From contig CP054179.1 of the NCBI GenBank assembly GCA_015709615.1, positions 1,240,001-1,304,000 of the forward strand: a stretch of 64,000 nucleotides of DNA, written 5' to 3'. Positions within the stretch are counted from its first letter, which is position 1; each line of letters begins with the position of its first letter. Below are positions 42,123-50,309 of this stretch, in pieces. The translations under genes and the position numbers were made by a program. The stretch is from Gammaproteobacteria bacterium (GTDB lineage: Bacteria > Pseudomonadota > Gammaproteobacteria > Burkholderiales > Nitrosomonadaceae). The notes under the pieces were generated by a model. The model was not told the origin of the DNA. It did no database searches and worked only from the letters and a program-made list of their open reading frames with translations.

Positions 42123-43388
42123 TCAACTCGCTAACTGTTCAAGCAAAGAAACATAACGAGGCAGCACATCGGCATCGGGATAATCCAGCATTTCTTTTAA
42201 AAAACGCTGTCGATGTTCTTCGATATAGAAAGAATCGCAGCCGTTGTTGAGAAAATGATTGATTTTCTCGTACACATCGTCGCGGCATCTCAGTTCGGTT
42301 TCCGGCATATAATACGCCACCGCCGAACGCGCCGCGATTAAATAATCGGCGGCCAATACCGGTTTTTTTGCCCGCACGGCTTCAAACACCACGGAAGTCG
42401 CCAGATCGATGATGACATCGGCCCAGTTCATCAGATGAACCGAATGCGCATCGTCACCGGCGACACGCACATTGGGCAGTTTTTTGATCGAACTGTCCGT
42501 GGTCAGCGACTGCTTCCAGCCGCTGCGGGTATGCGGTTTGATGACCAATTCCACACCGGGAAACCCGGCGATCATATGAACCACTTCGCCCACTTCTTCC
42601 CAGAACGTCGTGAAGTTGGCTTTTCTCAGAAACATGACAATTTTCAACCGGCTGTCCGAATGCGTCAGCGGTGAAAGCGGCATCAATCCGGCGAGTATTT
42701 TCAGCCACTCTTCGCAATAACGCGGCGAACCCAACACCGCCAGTTGGCTTTCACTCATAAAAGGACGGAAACGCACCGCGCATAATTCATTGGGCACCAC
42801 CACCTTATCGAACATCGTCGCCGCCGAAAATGTGACATCGGGTTCAACGCGCCGCTCGCCGCGGCGGATCAATTGGCTGTAATGCGGACTATCGCCGTGC
42901 GGCAGCGAAACCGTACCCAGCCCCCTTGCTTTCGCCATCGCAATGACAACCTCGACCCACTCCACGCAAATTACCGAATTGCGTTCGATCCAATCGAATG
43001 CCACAACACCCTTACCGGTATCGCCGAAACAACGGTTCAACAGGAATCCGGCGGTATGCCGCCACAACGGTTCACGCCGTTTTTCATCAAAGCGCTCAGC
43101 CACTTTTTCCACCAACTTGCCGATCGCTGTAATGCGCCGCACATTACGCGTCAACATCAACATCTGTAAACGCCATTTAATATACACGGTCAGCGGAAAC
43201 AGCTCTTTCATATGCGCCACGCGCACACCCGGCAGTTGACCCAGGTATTTAACGCGGAAATCACGGCGGAATTGGGTGGAACCGATCAGCACCACATCGC
43301 ACTGATGACCCGATCCAATCCATTTGTAGATAACCGGTGTAACATGATCGATGTCGTTATAGTGGCGAAGAAAAAAAAGCGCTTTCAT
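42123..43388 (-). CDS. Unassigned polysaccharide-locus protein with glycerophosphotransferase-like C-terminus
   Basis: I do not recognise this 421-residue protein. No signal peptide or membrane segment is evident. The C-terminal half, with LGSPRYCEEWL, ELVIKPHTRSGW and WADVIIDLATSVVFEAVRAKKPVLAADYL, has the shape of the GT-B C-domain of CDP-glycerol glycerophosphotransferases and UDP-GlcNAc 2-epimerases. Position points to surface glycan synthesis or export. It is the first gene of the leftward group, divergent from the KdsB-like operon. Confidence 0.6.
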   Translation of the reverse strand: MKALFFLRHYNDIDHVTPVIYKWIGSGHQCDVVLIGSTQFRRDFRVKYLGQLPGVRVAHMKELFPLTVYIKWRLQMLMLTRNVRRITAIGKLVEKVAERFDEKRREPLWRHTAGFLLNRCFGDTGKGVVAFDWIERNSVICVEWVEVVIAMAKARGLGTVSLPHGDSPHYSQLIRRGERRVEPDVTFSAATMFDKVVVPNELCAVRFRPFMSESQLAVLGSPRYCEEWLKILAGLMPLSPLTHSDSRLKIVMFLRKANFTTFWEEVGEVVHMIAGFPGVELVIKPHTRSGWKQSLTTDSSIKKLPNVRVAGDDAHSVHLMNWADVIIDLATSVVFEAVRAKKPVLAADYLIAARSAVAYYMPETELRCRDDVYEKINHFLNNGCDSFYIEEHRQRFLKEMLDYPDADVLPRYVSLLEQLAS

Positions 43389-43479
43389 AGCGGCGATGCA
43401 ACGGTAACGTTATTCAGGATTCGCAGCATTTCAGGTATTTTCCCAGTTTAAACAGCAGATTCTGCAAATGCGCGCCATT

Positions 43480-43665
43480 TTACTCTGGCAACCCTGCAAT
43501 TACCAGTAACGCATCCATACCGGCTTTATAATAATCGCTGTGAAACAACACATGCGTTAAATTTAGCAATACATATTGCCCAGAATAGAGGAAAAACCGG
43601 ATAATCAGCGCATTGCCTTCGGCGGCAACTTTTTTGTACTCAACCATTAATTCATCACACGACAT
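43480..43665 (-). CDS. Possible small hydrophobic protein, doubtful
   Basis: From ATG 43665 a 61-residue frame reads MSCDELMVEYKKVAAEGNAL and continues with hydrophobic stretches and DYYKAGMDALLVIAGLPE. Composition is protein-like and it fills the gap between two divergent operons. No ribosome site is visible and its start abuts the start of the KdsB-like gene on the other strand. Possibly chance. Confidence 0.3.
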   Translation of the reverse strand: MSCDELMVEYKKVAAEGNALIIRFFLYSGQYVLLNLTHVLFHSDYYKAGMDALLVIAGLPE

Positions 43666-43669
43666 TTTC

Positions 43670-44419
43670 ATGAAAACAATCGCTGTCATACCGGCCCGCA
43701 TGGGCTCATCGCGCTTCCCAGGCAAACCCATCGCAAAAATCCTCGGACGCCCGATGATTGAACATATTTACAAACGCGTGGCGATGAGCAAATCGCTTGA
43801 TGCCACTTACATCGCCACCTGCGACGAGGAAATCCGCCAAGTCGCGGAAGGTTTCGGCGCGCAAGTCATCATGACATCCGATATACACGAACGCGCCAGC
43901 GATCGCGTCGCGGAAGCGGTTGTCTACCTGGATGCCGATCTGATCGTCATGGTGCAAGGCGATGAACCGATGACACACCCCGATATGATCGATACCGCCG
44001 TAGCGCCTTTCAAAGATGATCCGAAACTGGGTTGCGTCAACCTGGTGCGCAAAATTGACCATGAAGCCGATTACCTCGACGCCAATACCATCAAAGTCGT
44101 CATGAATCAGCACAATGACGCGCTGTATATGTCGCGCCGCCCGATTCCGACAATCGCCAAAACTGGTTTCGCCAATACAGCCGCTTACAAGCAAGTCTGC
44201 ATCATTCCTTTCCGCCGCAGCACCTTGTATCAATACACACATTTGACACCGACACCGCTGGAACAGCTAGAATCCATCGACATGCTGCGGCTGCTTGAGC
44301 ACGGCATGCAAGTCAAGATGGTACCTACCGAATACAATACCCAGGCGGTGGATACCCCGGAGGATCTGGCGCGCGTCGAGAAACTGATGGCAGCAGATCC
44401 GCTGCTGTCCCAATATTAG
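43670..44419 (+). CDS. CMP-KDO synthetase-like cytidylyltransferase
   Basis: The 249-residue product from ATG 43670 has the CMP-sugar synthetase signatures VIPARMGSSRFPGKPIA, ATCDEEIR, VQGDEPMTHPDMID and DTPEDLARVEKL, and its overall fold matches KdsB. It departs from canonical KdsB in places (PARMGSS, GRPMIEHIYKRV) and heads an operon of aldolase, dehydrogenase, epimerase and phosphatase genes. So the substrate may be another 3-deoxy-ulosonic acid rather than KDO. The housekeeping KdsB may be elsewhere. Confidence 0.8.
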   Translation: MKTIAVIPARMGSSRFPGKPIAKILGRPMIEHIYKRVAMSKSLDATYIATCDEEIRQVAEGFGAQVIMTSDIHERASDRVAEAVVYLDADLIVMVQGDEPMTHPDMIDTAVAPFKDDPKLGCVNLVRKIDHEADYLDANTIKVVMNQHNDALYMSRRPIPTIAKTGFANTAAYKQVCIIPFRRSTLYQYTHLTPTPLEQLESIDMLRLLEHGMQVKMVPTEYNTQAVDTPEDLARVEKLMAADPLLSQY

Positions 44420-44427
44420 GAACGATC

Positions 44428-45198
44428 ATGTCATTAAAATCAAGATTGAACCGGTCCGAATTGACCATCGGTTCATGGGTCACGCTGGGGCATCCATCGA
44501 TTGCCGAAATCATGGCATCCGCCGGATTCGACTGGTTGGTGCTGGATATGGAGCACAGCGTGCTGGAACTCGGCGAAGTGCAAATGATCATCCAAGTGCT
44601 GGATGCCAAGCAATGCCCGGCTATCGTGCGCCTCACGTCGAATCATCCCGATCAGATCAAGCGCGTCATGGACGCCGGCGCAACCGGCATCATGGTGCCG
44701 ATGATCAAATCCGCCGCCGACGCTAAAGCAGCCGTGGATGGTGTGTATTATCCGCCGCGCGGGCAACGCGGCGTCGGTCTGGCGCGCGCGCAAGGTTACG
44801 GCGCAAGTTTCCAGGCTTACCGCCAGTGGCTGGAAGAAAATGCCGTGATTGTCGTCATGATCGAACATGTCGACGCAGTCAAAGCCATCGATGAGATTCT
44901 GGCTGTTCCCGGCATCGATGCCTATATCATCGGTCCGTACGATTTATCCGGCTCGATGGGACGCCCCGGCGATCTCAATCATCCGGACGTGCAAGCGGCC
45001 ATCGCGCAAGTGCTGGAAGCCGGCCGCCGCGCCGGTAAACCGGGTGGTATTCATGTCATCGAACCCGATCCTCAGGCGTTACAGCAACGCATCGCAGCCG
45101 GTTTCAACTTCCTCGGCTACGCGCTGGATATCCGTATTCTCGATTCGATTTGCCGCACCCATTTACAAAGCATTCGCGCAACATTGAAAACATCATGA
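44428..45198 (+). CDS. HpcH/HpaI family aldolase
   Basis: The 256-residue protein has the class II pyruvate-aldolase features GSWVTLGHPSIAEIMASAGF, WLVLDMEHSVLE, the metal-binding VMIEHVDAV and GPYDLSGSMG. Relatives make or cleave 2-keto-3-deoxy acids using pyruvate. It lies 8 bases after the cytidylyltransferase and overlaps the dehydrogenase gene by ATGA, suggesting it provides or processes the keto-deoxy acid activated by its neighbour. Substrate inferred from context. Confidence 0.85.
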   Translation: MSLKSRLNRSELTIGSWVTLGHPSIAEIMASAGFDWLVLDMEHSVLELGEVQMIIQVLDAKQCPAIVRLTSNHPDQIKRVMDAGATGIMVPMIKSAADAKAAVDGVYYPPRGQRGVGLARAQGYGASFQAYRQWLEENAVIVVMIEHVDAVKAIDEILAVPGIDAYIIGPYDLSGSMGRPGDLNHPDVQAAIAQVLEAGRRAGKPGGIHVIEPDPQALQQRIAAGFNFLGYALDIRILDSICRTHLQSIRATLKTS

Positions 45199-46133
45199 AC
45201 TCATTGGTCATTTCCACTTCGTCGTTCGATACCGGCAACAATCCGGTCATCCAGCGCTTGTTGCAACAAGGTTTTCAGGTCATCACCAATCCGCATAAGC
45301 GTAAACTCACCGAAGATGAAATCATCGAATTGCTGAACGGCGGCGCCACCGGCTTGATCGCCGGGATCGAGCCGCTGACCGCGCGAGTATTCCAGGCATC
45401 GCCGAATCTGAAAGTCATTTCACGCTGTGGCGCTGGAATGGATAGCGTCGATCTGGCGGCAGCGAAAAATCACGGCATTCAAGTGCTGAACACACCGGAA
45501 GCACCAGCGCAGGCCGTGGCGGAGCTGACGCTCGGTTACATCCTGAGCTTATTGCGGCAAATCAACACAATTGATCACGCAGTGCGCAATGGCGAATGGC
45601 CGCGCACGCAAGGCCGCTTGTTCGCGGCCCAAACCGTCGGCGTCATCGGCCTGGGACACATCGGCCGCCGCGTTGCGCGCTTATGCCAGGCGTTTGAAGC
45701 CACGGTGATCGCGCACGATCCGTTCGCCACGCAGGTACCGGATGGCGTGACGTTAGTATCGCTGGAACAATTACTGGCAACCGCCGATATCATCACGCTG
45801 CACACGCCTTACAGCGCGGCTATGCATCATCTGCTTGATGCCAAAGCATTTGCGGCGATGAAACCCGAGGTCATCGTCATCAACGCCGCACGTGGCGGAT
45901 TGGTCGATGAAAGCGCGCTGCTGGCCGCATTGCAGTCCGGCAAAGTCAGCGCCGCGGCATTGGATGTTTTTGAGCAGGAACCGTATCACGGCCCGCTCAT
46001 CGAAAACGGCAACGTCATTCTGACTTCGCATGTCGGATCGCTGGCGCGCGAATCGCGCCAGCGCATGGAAATCGAAGCGGCGGAAAATCTGCTGCAGGGT
46101 TTGATCAAAGCCGGTCTCGTCAATAACGGATAG
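45195..46133 (+). CDS. D-isomer 2-hydroxyacid dehydrogenase (SerA-like)
   Basis: The 312-residue protein starts at the ATG overlapping the aldolase stop. The NAD-binding VGVIGLGHIGRRVA and the catalytic Arg (INAARGGLVDE), Glu and His (ILTSHVGSL) of D-2-hydroxyacid dehydrogenases are present. It lacks the ACT domain of full-length phosphoglycerate dehydrogenase. In this operon it may reduce or oxidise a 2-hydroxy/2-keto sugar acid. Confidence 0.88.
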   Translation: MNSLVISTSSFDTGNNPVIQRLLQQGFQVITNPHKRKLTEDEIIELLNGGATGLIAGIEPLTARVFQASPNLKVISRCGAGMDSVDLAAAKNHGIQVLNTPEAPAQAVAELTLGYILSLLRQINTIDHAVRNGEWPRTQGRLFAAQTVGVIGLGHIGRRVARLCQAFEATVIAHDPFATQVPDGVTLVSLEQLLATADIITLHTPYSAAMHHLLDAKAFAAMKPEVIVINAARGGLVDESALLAALQSGKVSAAALDVFEQEPYHGPLIENGNVILTSHVGSLARESRQRMEIEAAENLLQGLIKAGLVNNG

Positions 46134-46137
46134 CATT

Positions 46138-47067
46138 ATGGTGAATGAACAGGTTGTGGTATTTGGCGCCAGCGGTTTTTTGGGCAGCCATGTCGCGGAC
46201 GCATTATCCGCTGCGGGCTACCGGGTGCGGTTATTTGACCGCAGCCCGTCGCCGTTTCTGAAAAGTAACCAGGAAATGATCATCGGCGACATCATGAATC
46301 TCGATCAAGTCATCGAGGCCGCCAAGGGAACTTCGATCGTGTATAACTTCGCCGCGATCGCCGACATCGACGAAGCCAACGACAAGCCCATTCCCACCGC
46401 CACCATCAATGTGCTGGGTAATATGCACGCATTGGAAGCCGCTCGCATCGCCGGTGCGCGCCGTTTTGTCTTTGCCAGCAGCATTTATGTCTATTCCGAA
46501 TCCGGCTCGTTCTATCGCGCCAGTAAGCAGGCGGCGGAACGCTTCACGGAAACCTATCACGAGCGCTACGGCCTGGATTACAGCATTCTGCGCTACGGTT
46601 CGCTGTACGGCCGCCGCGCCGACAAACGCAACGGCATCTATCGCATGCTGCACGAAGCGGTCGCGCATCATTCCATCACCTACAAAGGTAGCGGCGACGC
46701 GATGCGCGAATATATCCACGTGGAAGACGCGGCGCGTATGAGCGTGCAAATTTTGGCACCCGAATTCGCCAACCGGCACATGATCCTGACCGGCCAGGAA
46801 AGATTACGCATCAAGGATGTCATGACCATGATCTCGGAAATCCTGCCGTGGCCGGTGGAATTGCATTTCGACGAAGCCAACGCGGTGCATCACTACGAAA
46901 TTACGCCGTATGCGTTTCAACCGCGCGTTGGCCGCAAGCTGGTGCTCAATGAACATGTCGATCTGGGGCAAGGCATTCTCGATTGCCTGCGCGAAATCCA
47001 CCAGGACTTACACCACGGCGACGAAAACGACGACGCCACGCCGTCCACATCCGACAATCGCGCTTAG
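46138..47067 (+). CDS. NAD-dependent sugar epimerase/dehydratase (extended SDR)
   Basis: The 309-residue protein has VVVFGASGFLGSHVADALS, the active-site FASSIYVYSES and YRASKQAAERF in place of the usual YxxxK. It lies 4 bases after the dehydrogenase gene. Such proteins modify nucleotide sugars; the exact reaction is not deducible. The catalytic Tyr is shifted to the FYRASK segment (Tyr-x3-Lys preserved: YRASK). Confidence 0.85.
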   Translation: MVNEQVVVFGASGFLGSHVADALSAAGYRVRLFDRSPSPFLKSNQEMIIGDIMNLDQVIEAAKGTSIVYNFAAIADIDEANDKPIPTATINVLGNMHALEAARIAGARRFVFASSIYVYSESGSFYRASKQAAERFTETYHERYGLDYSILRYGSLYGRRADKRNGIYRMLHEAVAHHSITYKGSGDAMREYIHVEDAARMSVQILAPEFANRHMILTGQERLRIKDVMTMISEILPWPVELHFDEANAVHHYEITPYAFQPRVGRKLVLNEHVDLGQGILDCLREIHQDLHHGDENDDATPSTSDNRA

Positions 47068-47069
47068 CC

Positions 47070-47711
47070 ATGAAAAAACTTAACTGGCAAGCGATCATTT
47101 TCGACTTCGACGGCGTCGTGGTCGAATCCGGCAAAATCAAAACGCAGGCGTTTGCCGAACTGTACCGTGCTTATGGCGACGACATTGTCGCCAAAGTGGT
47201 GCAATTCCACACGCAAAACGGCGGCATGTCGCGCTACCGCAAATTCCGGCATTTTCAGGAACATTTTCTCAACCAGCCGCCGCTAACGGAAGCGGAAGAA
47301 CAGCAACTGGACATCCGCTTTTCCGAACTGGTCGTTGAAGCCGTTATCGCCGCCGAAGCCGTACCCGGCGCGATCGAACTGATCCGCCAACAATCCCAAA
47401 AAATTCCATTATTTGTCGCCTCCGGCACACCGGAGGTCGAGCTCAAAGTCATCGTCGAACGCCGCGGCCTCACGCCCTACTTTACTGATGTACGCGGTGC
47501 TCCGGCGCTGAAGAAAACCATCATCGCGGAAATTCTGGCAGTACATAGACTGAAACCCGAGTCGGTGTTGATGATCGGCGACGCAATGGCGGATTTGGAA
47601 GGCGCGCAAGCCAATAACACCGCTTTTCTGGGCCGCGTCTTTCCCGGCGATCCGAATCCGTTCCCGGCGCACATCGAAACCGTGCCGGATCTGCGCAGCC
47701 TGGTGCAATAA
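47070..47711 (+). CDS. HAD-superfamily phosphatase
   Basis: The 213-residue protein starts at ATG 47070, two bases after the epimerase stop; an upstream frame is rejected. HAD motif I IIFDFDGVVVESG, motif II FVASGTPE, motif III Lys (LKKTIIAEIL) and motif IV IGDAMADLEGAQ are visible, with a beta-phosphoglucomutase-like cap. In this operon it could dephosphorylate a sugar-phosphate intermediate, as KdsC does for KDO-8-phosphate. Confidence 0.87.
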   Translation: MKKLNWQAIIFDFDGVVVESGKIKTQAFAELYRAYGDDIVAKVVQFHTQNGGMSRYRKFRHFQEHFLNQPPLTEAEEQQLDIRFSELVVEAVIAAEAVPGAIELIRQQSQKIPLFVASGTPEVELKVIVERRGLTPYFTDVRGAPALKKTIIAEILAVHRLKPESVLMIGDAMADLEGAQANNTAFLGRVFPGDPNPFPAHIETVPDLRSLVQ

Positions 47712-47718
47712 CGCCCGC

Positions 47719-48405
47719 ATGCCGCTGCAACGCAAGGTTTACCACGATATCGAATCGTTAAGCCAAGGCTTCGCCGAATTTGCCGCTGCCGCACTACGCG
47801 ACACCTTAAGCCGCAAACCCCAAGCCACCCTCGTCGTCCCCGGCGGCAACACCCCGCGCCATTACCTGCCCGCGTTGGCAAAATGTAAGCTGCCTTGGGA
47901 TCGGATTACTGTCACGTTATCCGATGAGCGCTGGGTCGATACCAGCGACGATCAATCGAATGAAAAATTGATTAAACAGCACTTGCTGTCACACCTCCCG
48001 GCCAATACCCCGTTCGTTGGCTTAAAAACCGCACACGACAATCCGTTCGACGCTGTCGAAACCCTCCATCAACGCCTGGATTCTCTGCCGCTACCGGTCA
48101 GCCTGACAGTGTTGGGCTTAGGCGAAGACGGTCACATCGCCTCGCTGTTTCCCGGCATGAACCCGGATTTGTTACCGGCGCATCACTACATCGCCGTCGC
48201 CCCGCCCATCGCGCCATCGCTGCGCATGAGTCTTTCGCTGGAAATGCTGGCAAGCAGTGAACAGATTGTGCTGGTGGTGACGGGCGAGAAGAAGCTGAGA
48301 TTGCTGGACCGGATCAGCCAGAAACCTGATGCAGGATTGCCGATTGTTTGGTTAATGCAACATACGCGGTTACAGGTTGCGGTTTTTGAAACTGACAAAG
48401 ATTAG
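47719..48405 (+). CDS. pgl: 6-phosphogluconolactonase
   Basis: The 228-residue protein matches the DevB/Pgl family with VVPGGNTPRHYLPAL, VTLSDERWVDTSDDQSNE and LGLGEDGHIASLFPG. It hydrolyses 6-phosphogluconolactone in the pentose phosphate pathway. It lies 7 bases after the HAD gene and may be co-transcribed with the glycan operon by chance of position. Confidence 0.92.
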   Translation: MPLQRKVYHDIESLSQGFAEFAAAALRDTLSRKPQATLVVPGGNTPRHYLPALAKCKLPWDRITVTLSDERWVDTSDDQSNEKLIKQHLLSHLPANTPFVGLKTAHDNPFDAVETLHQRLDSLPLPVSLTVLGLGEDGHIASLFPGMNPDLLPAHHYIAVAPPIAPSLRMSLSLEMLASSEQIVLVVTGEKKLRLLDRISQKPDAGLPIVWLMQHTRLQVAVFETDKD

Positions 48406-48581
48406 AAAGGAAAATGACATTTAGTTATCATTTCCGAACCAGCACGGTAGGATGAGTCGATGTAAAGAGAAGCGCATCAATCGAGACATGGTTCATATCT
48501 TCTATTAGGTATTTCGTTATGGCTTCTAGCGTGAAGTTTTTCGGCAAGCAAAATCTCCATAACCACAAGATTCAAGAGATT

Positions 48582-48631
48582 TTAATAGACTCAAGACTGA
48601 CAGGCGGTGTTTACTAACTTGAGTCTATTAA
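48582..48631. repeat. Perfect 14-bp inverted repeat between convergent genes
   Basis: TTAATAGACTCAAG (48582-48595) and CTTGAGTCTATTAA (48618-48631) are exact complements with a 22-base spacer. It lies between pgl (+) and the PEP-CTERM gene (-), so a bidirectional terminator is possible, although the stem is AT-rich and no run of U follows. The stretch 48406-48581 holds nothing else I recognise. Confidence 0.6.
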
Positions 48632-48646
48632 TATTCACTAATGCGC

Positions 48647-49273
48647 TTAAACTCTTGTTTTCTCAAATTTTCGATGGCGTAATGTAAAACCTAATAATCC
48701 TAATCCTGCCAACAGCATCAAGTAGGACTCTGATTCTGGAATAGGCGATACGACAGCATCGACTACAGCATCAAAAACGGCACTGTGTCCACTGTCATTA
48801 TTTAAAACACTGCTATAAAACCATAAATTTCTCGAATCTAGTACTAACTTACCCGTTGGTGAGGGATCTAACCAAGAAATACCAATAAAATGATCATAAG
48901 CCGCAGTTCCATCAAATTCTGGGAAACCTGGTGTAGTATAAGCTGTTGGAATTCCAGGTGTTCCACTCATGAGCCAGTCTTGAGAGGTAGATAAGTCACC
49001 GGTGTAATGAATTACGGGAGCCTGCAAAGTACCAGCCCACCATGTCCATGTGATTGGGACATTTCCATAACCACCACCAGATAACAAGCCTGTGACACTT
49101 AAAAGGTTGTCAAAATTACTATCAAAAGTTAGGTCGCCACTGAATGTTGCACCCGAAGCAAAAGTTTCATCAAGGTGCCAAGTATTGCTTGCCGCAACTA
49201 CCGGAGCAGAGAAAATTCCTACGGATATTAAAAATGCAGGTAATACGTTAATTCTTAGTTTTTTTCTTTTCAT
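48647..49273 (-). CDS. PEP-CTERM sorting domain protein
   Basis: The 208-residue protein has a signal peptide ending SAPVVAAS, a low-complexity beta-rich middle with many Gly/Ser/Trp/Thr, and a C-terminal sorting signal VSPIPESESYLMLLAGLGLL followed by a basic tail. In PEP-CTERM proteins this tail is recognised by exosortase EpsH, usually in exopolysaccharide producers. The middle has no recognised domain. The PEP signature here reads PES. Location next to the glycan locus is suggestive. Confidence 0.85.
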   Translation of the reverse strand: MKRKKLRINVLPAFLISVGIFSAPVVAASNTWHLDETFASGATFSGDLTFDSNFDNLLSVTGLLSGGGYGNVPITWTWWAGTLQAPVIHYTGDLSTSQDWLMSGTPGIPTAYTTPGFPEFDGTAAYDHFIGISWLDPSPTGKLVLDSRNLWFYSSVLNNDSGHSAVFDAVVDAVVSPIPESESYLMLLAGLGLLGFTLRHRKFEKTRV

Positions 49274-49689
49274 GGCACATTCTCCTCACTCGTATTTAAA
49301 TACCCTATCATTCCACCCAAATTATATAGCACAATGTAAGCCGCAGACAAATAGCAACAAAGAGAAGTAGAAGCGTAAAAAATCTTCTCTGTTCAGCAAT
49401 AAGGAGAAGTAAAAATCAAGTTAATACTTACCAGAGTTCGGGCATGCCCTTCGCGCCGGTCGGCGGCGCACCCCATGAGGAAAAACAGCAAGCAAACACC
49501 TAATTAACGTTATCAATGAGCAATGCGATACTGCTGGCAAGTGCGCCGCCGTGTACCAATCGTTTTAATGAATGCAAATTTTCCGGGATATGCTCTGCCG
49601 CTTTAGTCTGTTTAATGACTGAATGGAGAAATCAGAATTCAGATACGCTTAAAGTTAGAAACATTCGTTAAGCCGAAGCCGGTCAGAAT
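49274..49689. other. Intergenic stretch with a possible minus-strand gene fragment
   Basis: No intact gene is seen in these 416 bases. A minus-strand frame around 49506-49628 encodes a protein-like stretch containing LKRLVHGGALASSIALL before a stop, without a start codon; it may be a decayed gene end. Otherwise nothing recognised. Confidence 0.3.
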
Positions 49690-50106
49690 TCACCTCTCCG
49701 GCACAGCCCTTGGCCGCCGGTTACTATCAATCGCCACATACGTCAACACCGCCTCGGTCACTTTGATGCAAACTTCCTCGCCACCTTCACGCACGCCGCG
49801 CTGGGCGTAGACCGAGACATCGACGGTGATCGAGGTGCGGCCTACTTTGACGATGTCGGCGTAAAAGCTGACCAAATCGCCAACCAATACCGGTTGTTTG
49901 AAGACAAACGAGTTGACCGCCACAGTGGCAACCCGTCCGCGCGCGCGGCGGATGGCCGGGATGCTGCCAGCCATGTCGACTTGGGACATGATCCAGCCGC
50001 CGAAAATATCGCCGGCGTAATTAGTATTCGCGGGCATCGGCACGGTGCGCAATACCGGCTGCCCATCCGGTAATGAAACACGTAATGAAGGATCGTCAGG
50101 AATCAT
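49690..50106 (-). CDS. Acyl-CoA thioesterase, YciA-like hotdog protein
   Basis: The 138-residue protein has the hotdog thioesterase segment TNYAGDIFGGWIMSQVDMAGS with the catalytic Asp, then AVNSFVFKQPVLVGD and YVAIDSNRRPRAVP. YciA-type enzymes hydrolyse a wide range of acyl-CoAs. It is the last chromosomal gene before the prophage. Confidence 0.9.
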   Translation of the reverse strand: MIPDDPSLRVSLPDGQPVLRTVPMPANTNYAGDIFGGWIMSQVDMAGSIPAIRRARGRVATVAVNSFVFKQPVLVGDLVSFYADIVKVGRTSITVDVSVYAQRGVREGGEEVCIKVTEAVLTYVAIDSNRRPRAVPER

Positions 50107-50309
50107 GATGGTGTCCGCTCATGTGAGTTTTATCGAGAGATATGCGCACGTGTCTGCACGCTGCTAGGGAAGGAAGGATTATATGAGACTAAGCGTGATG
50201 AGACGTAATAAAGTGTGATGTGTAAGTAATTGATTTAATGAAATGTGAAAAAATGATGAAAGGCCGGATTAAATGAGATTTGCGGATAAAAATACTTGTT
50301 TGAGGTCGA
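50107..50309. other. Likely left-end region of the Mu-like prophage, with repeated ATGA motifs
   Basis: This AT-rich stretch between yciA and the first phage gene contains ATGAGAC at 50183-50189 and 50198-50204 and related ATGAAAT, ATGATGAA and ATGAGAT motifs up to 50279. Repeated short sites here would fit transposase-binding sites at a phage end. The exact host-phage junction and target duplication cannot be placed without the right end. Confidence 0.45.

Noticed and set aside
43706..44242. 178-codon minus-strand ORF opposite the KdsB-like gene
   Set aside because: Antisense shadow rich in His, Asp and Val; no start context.
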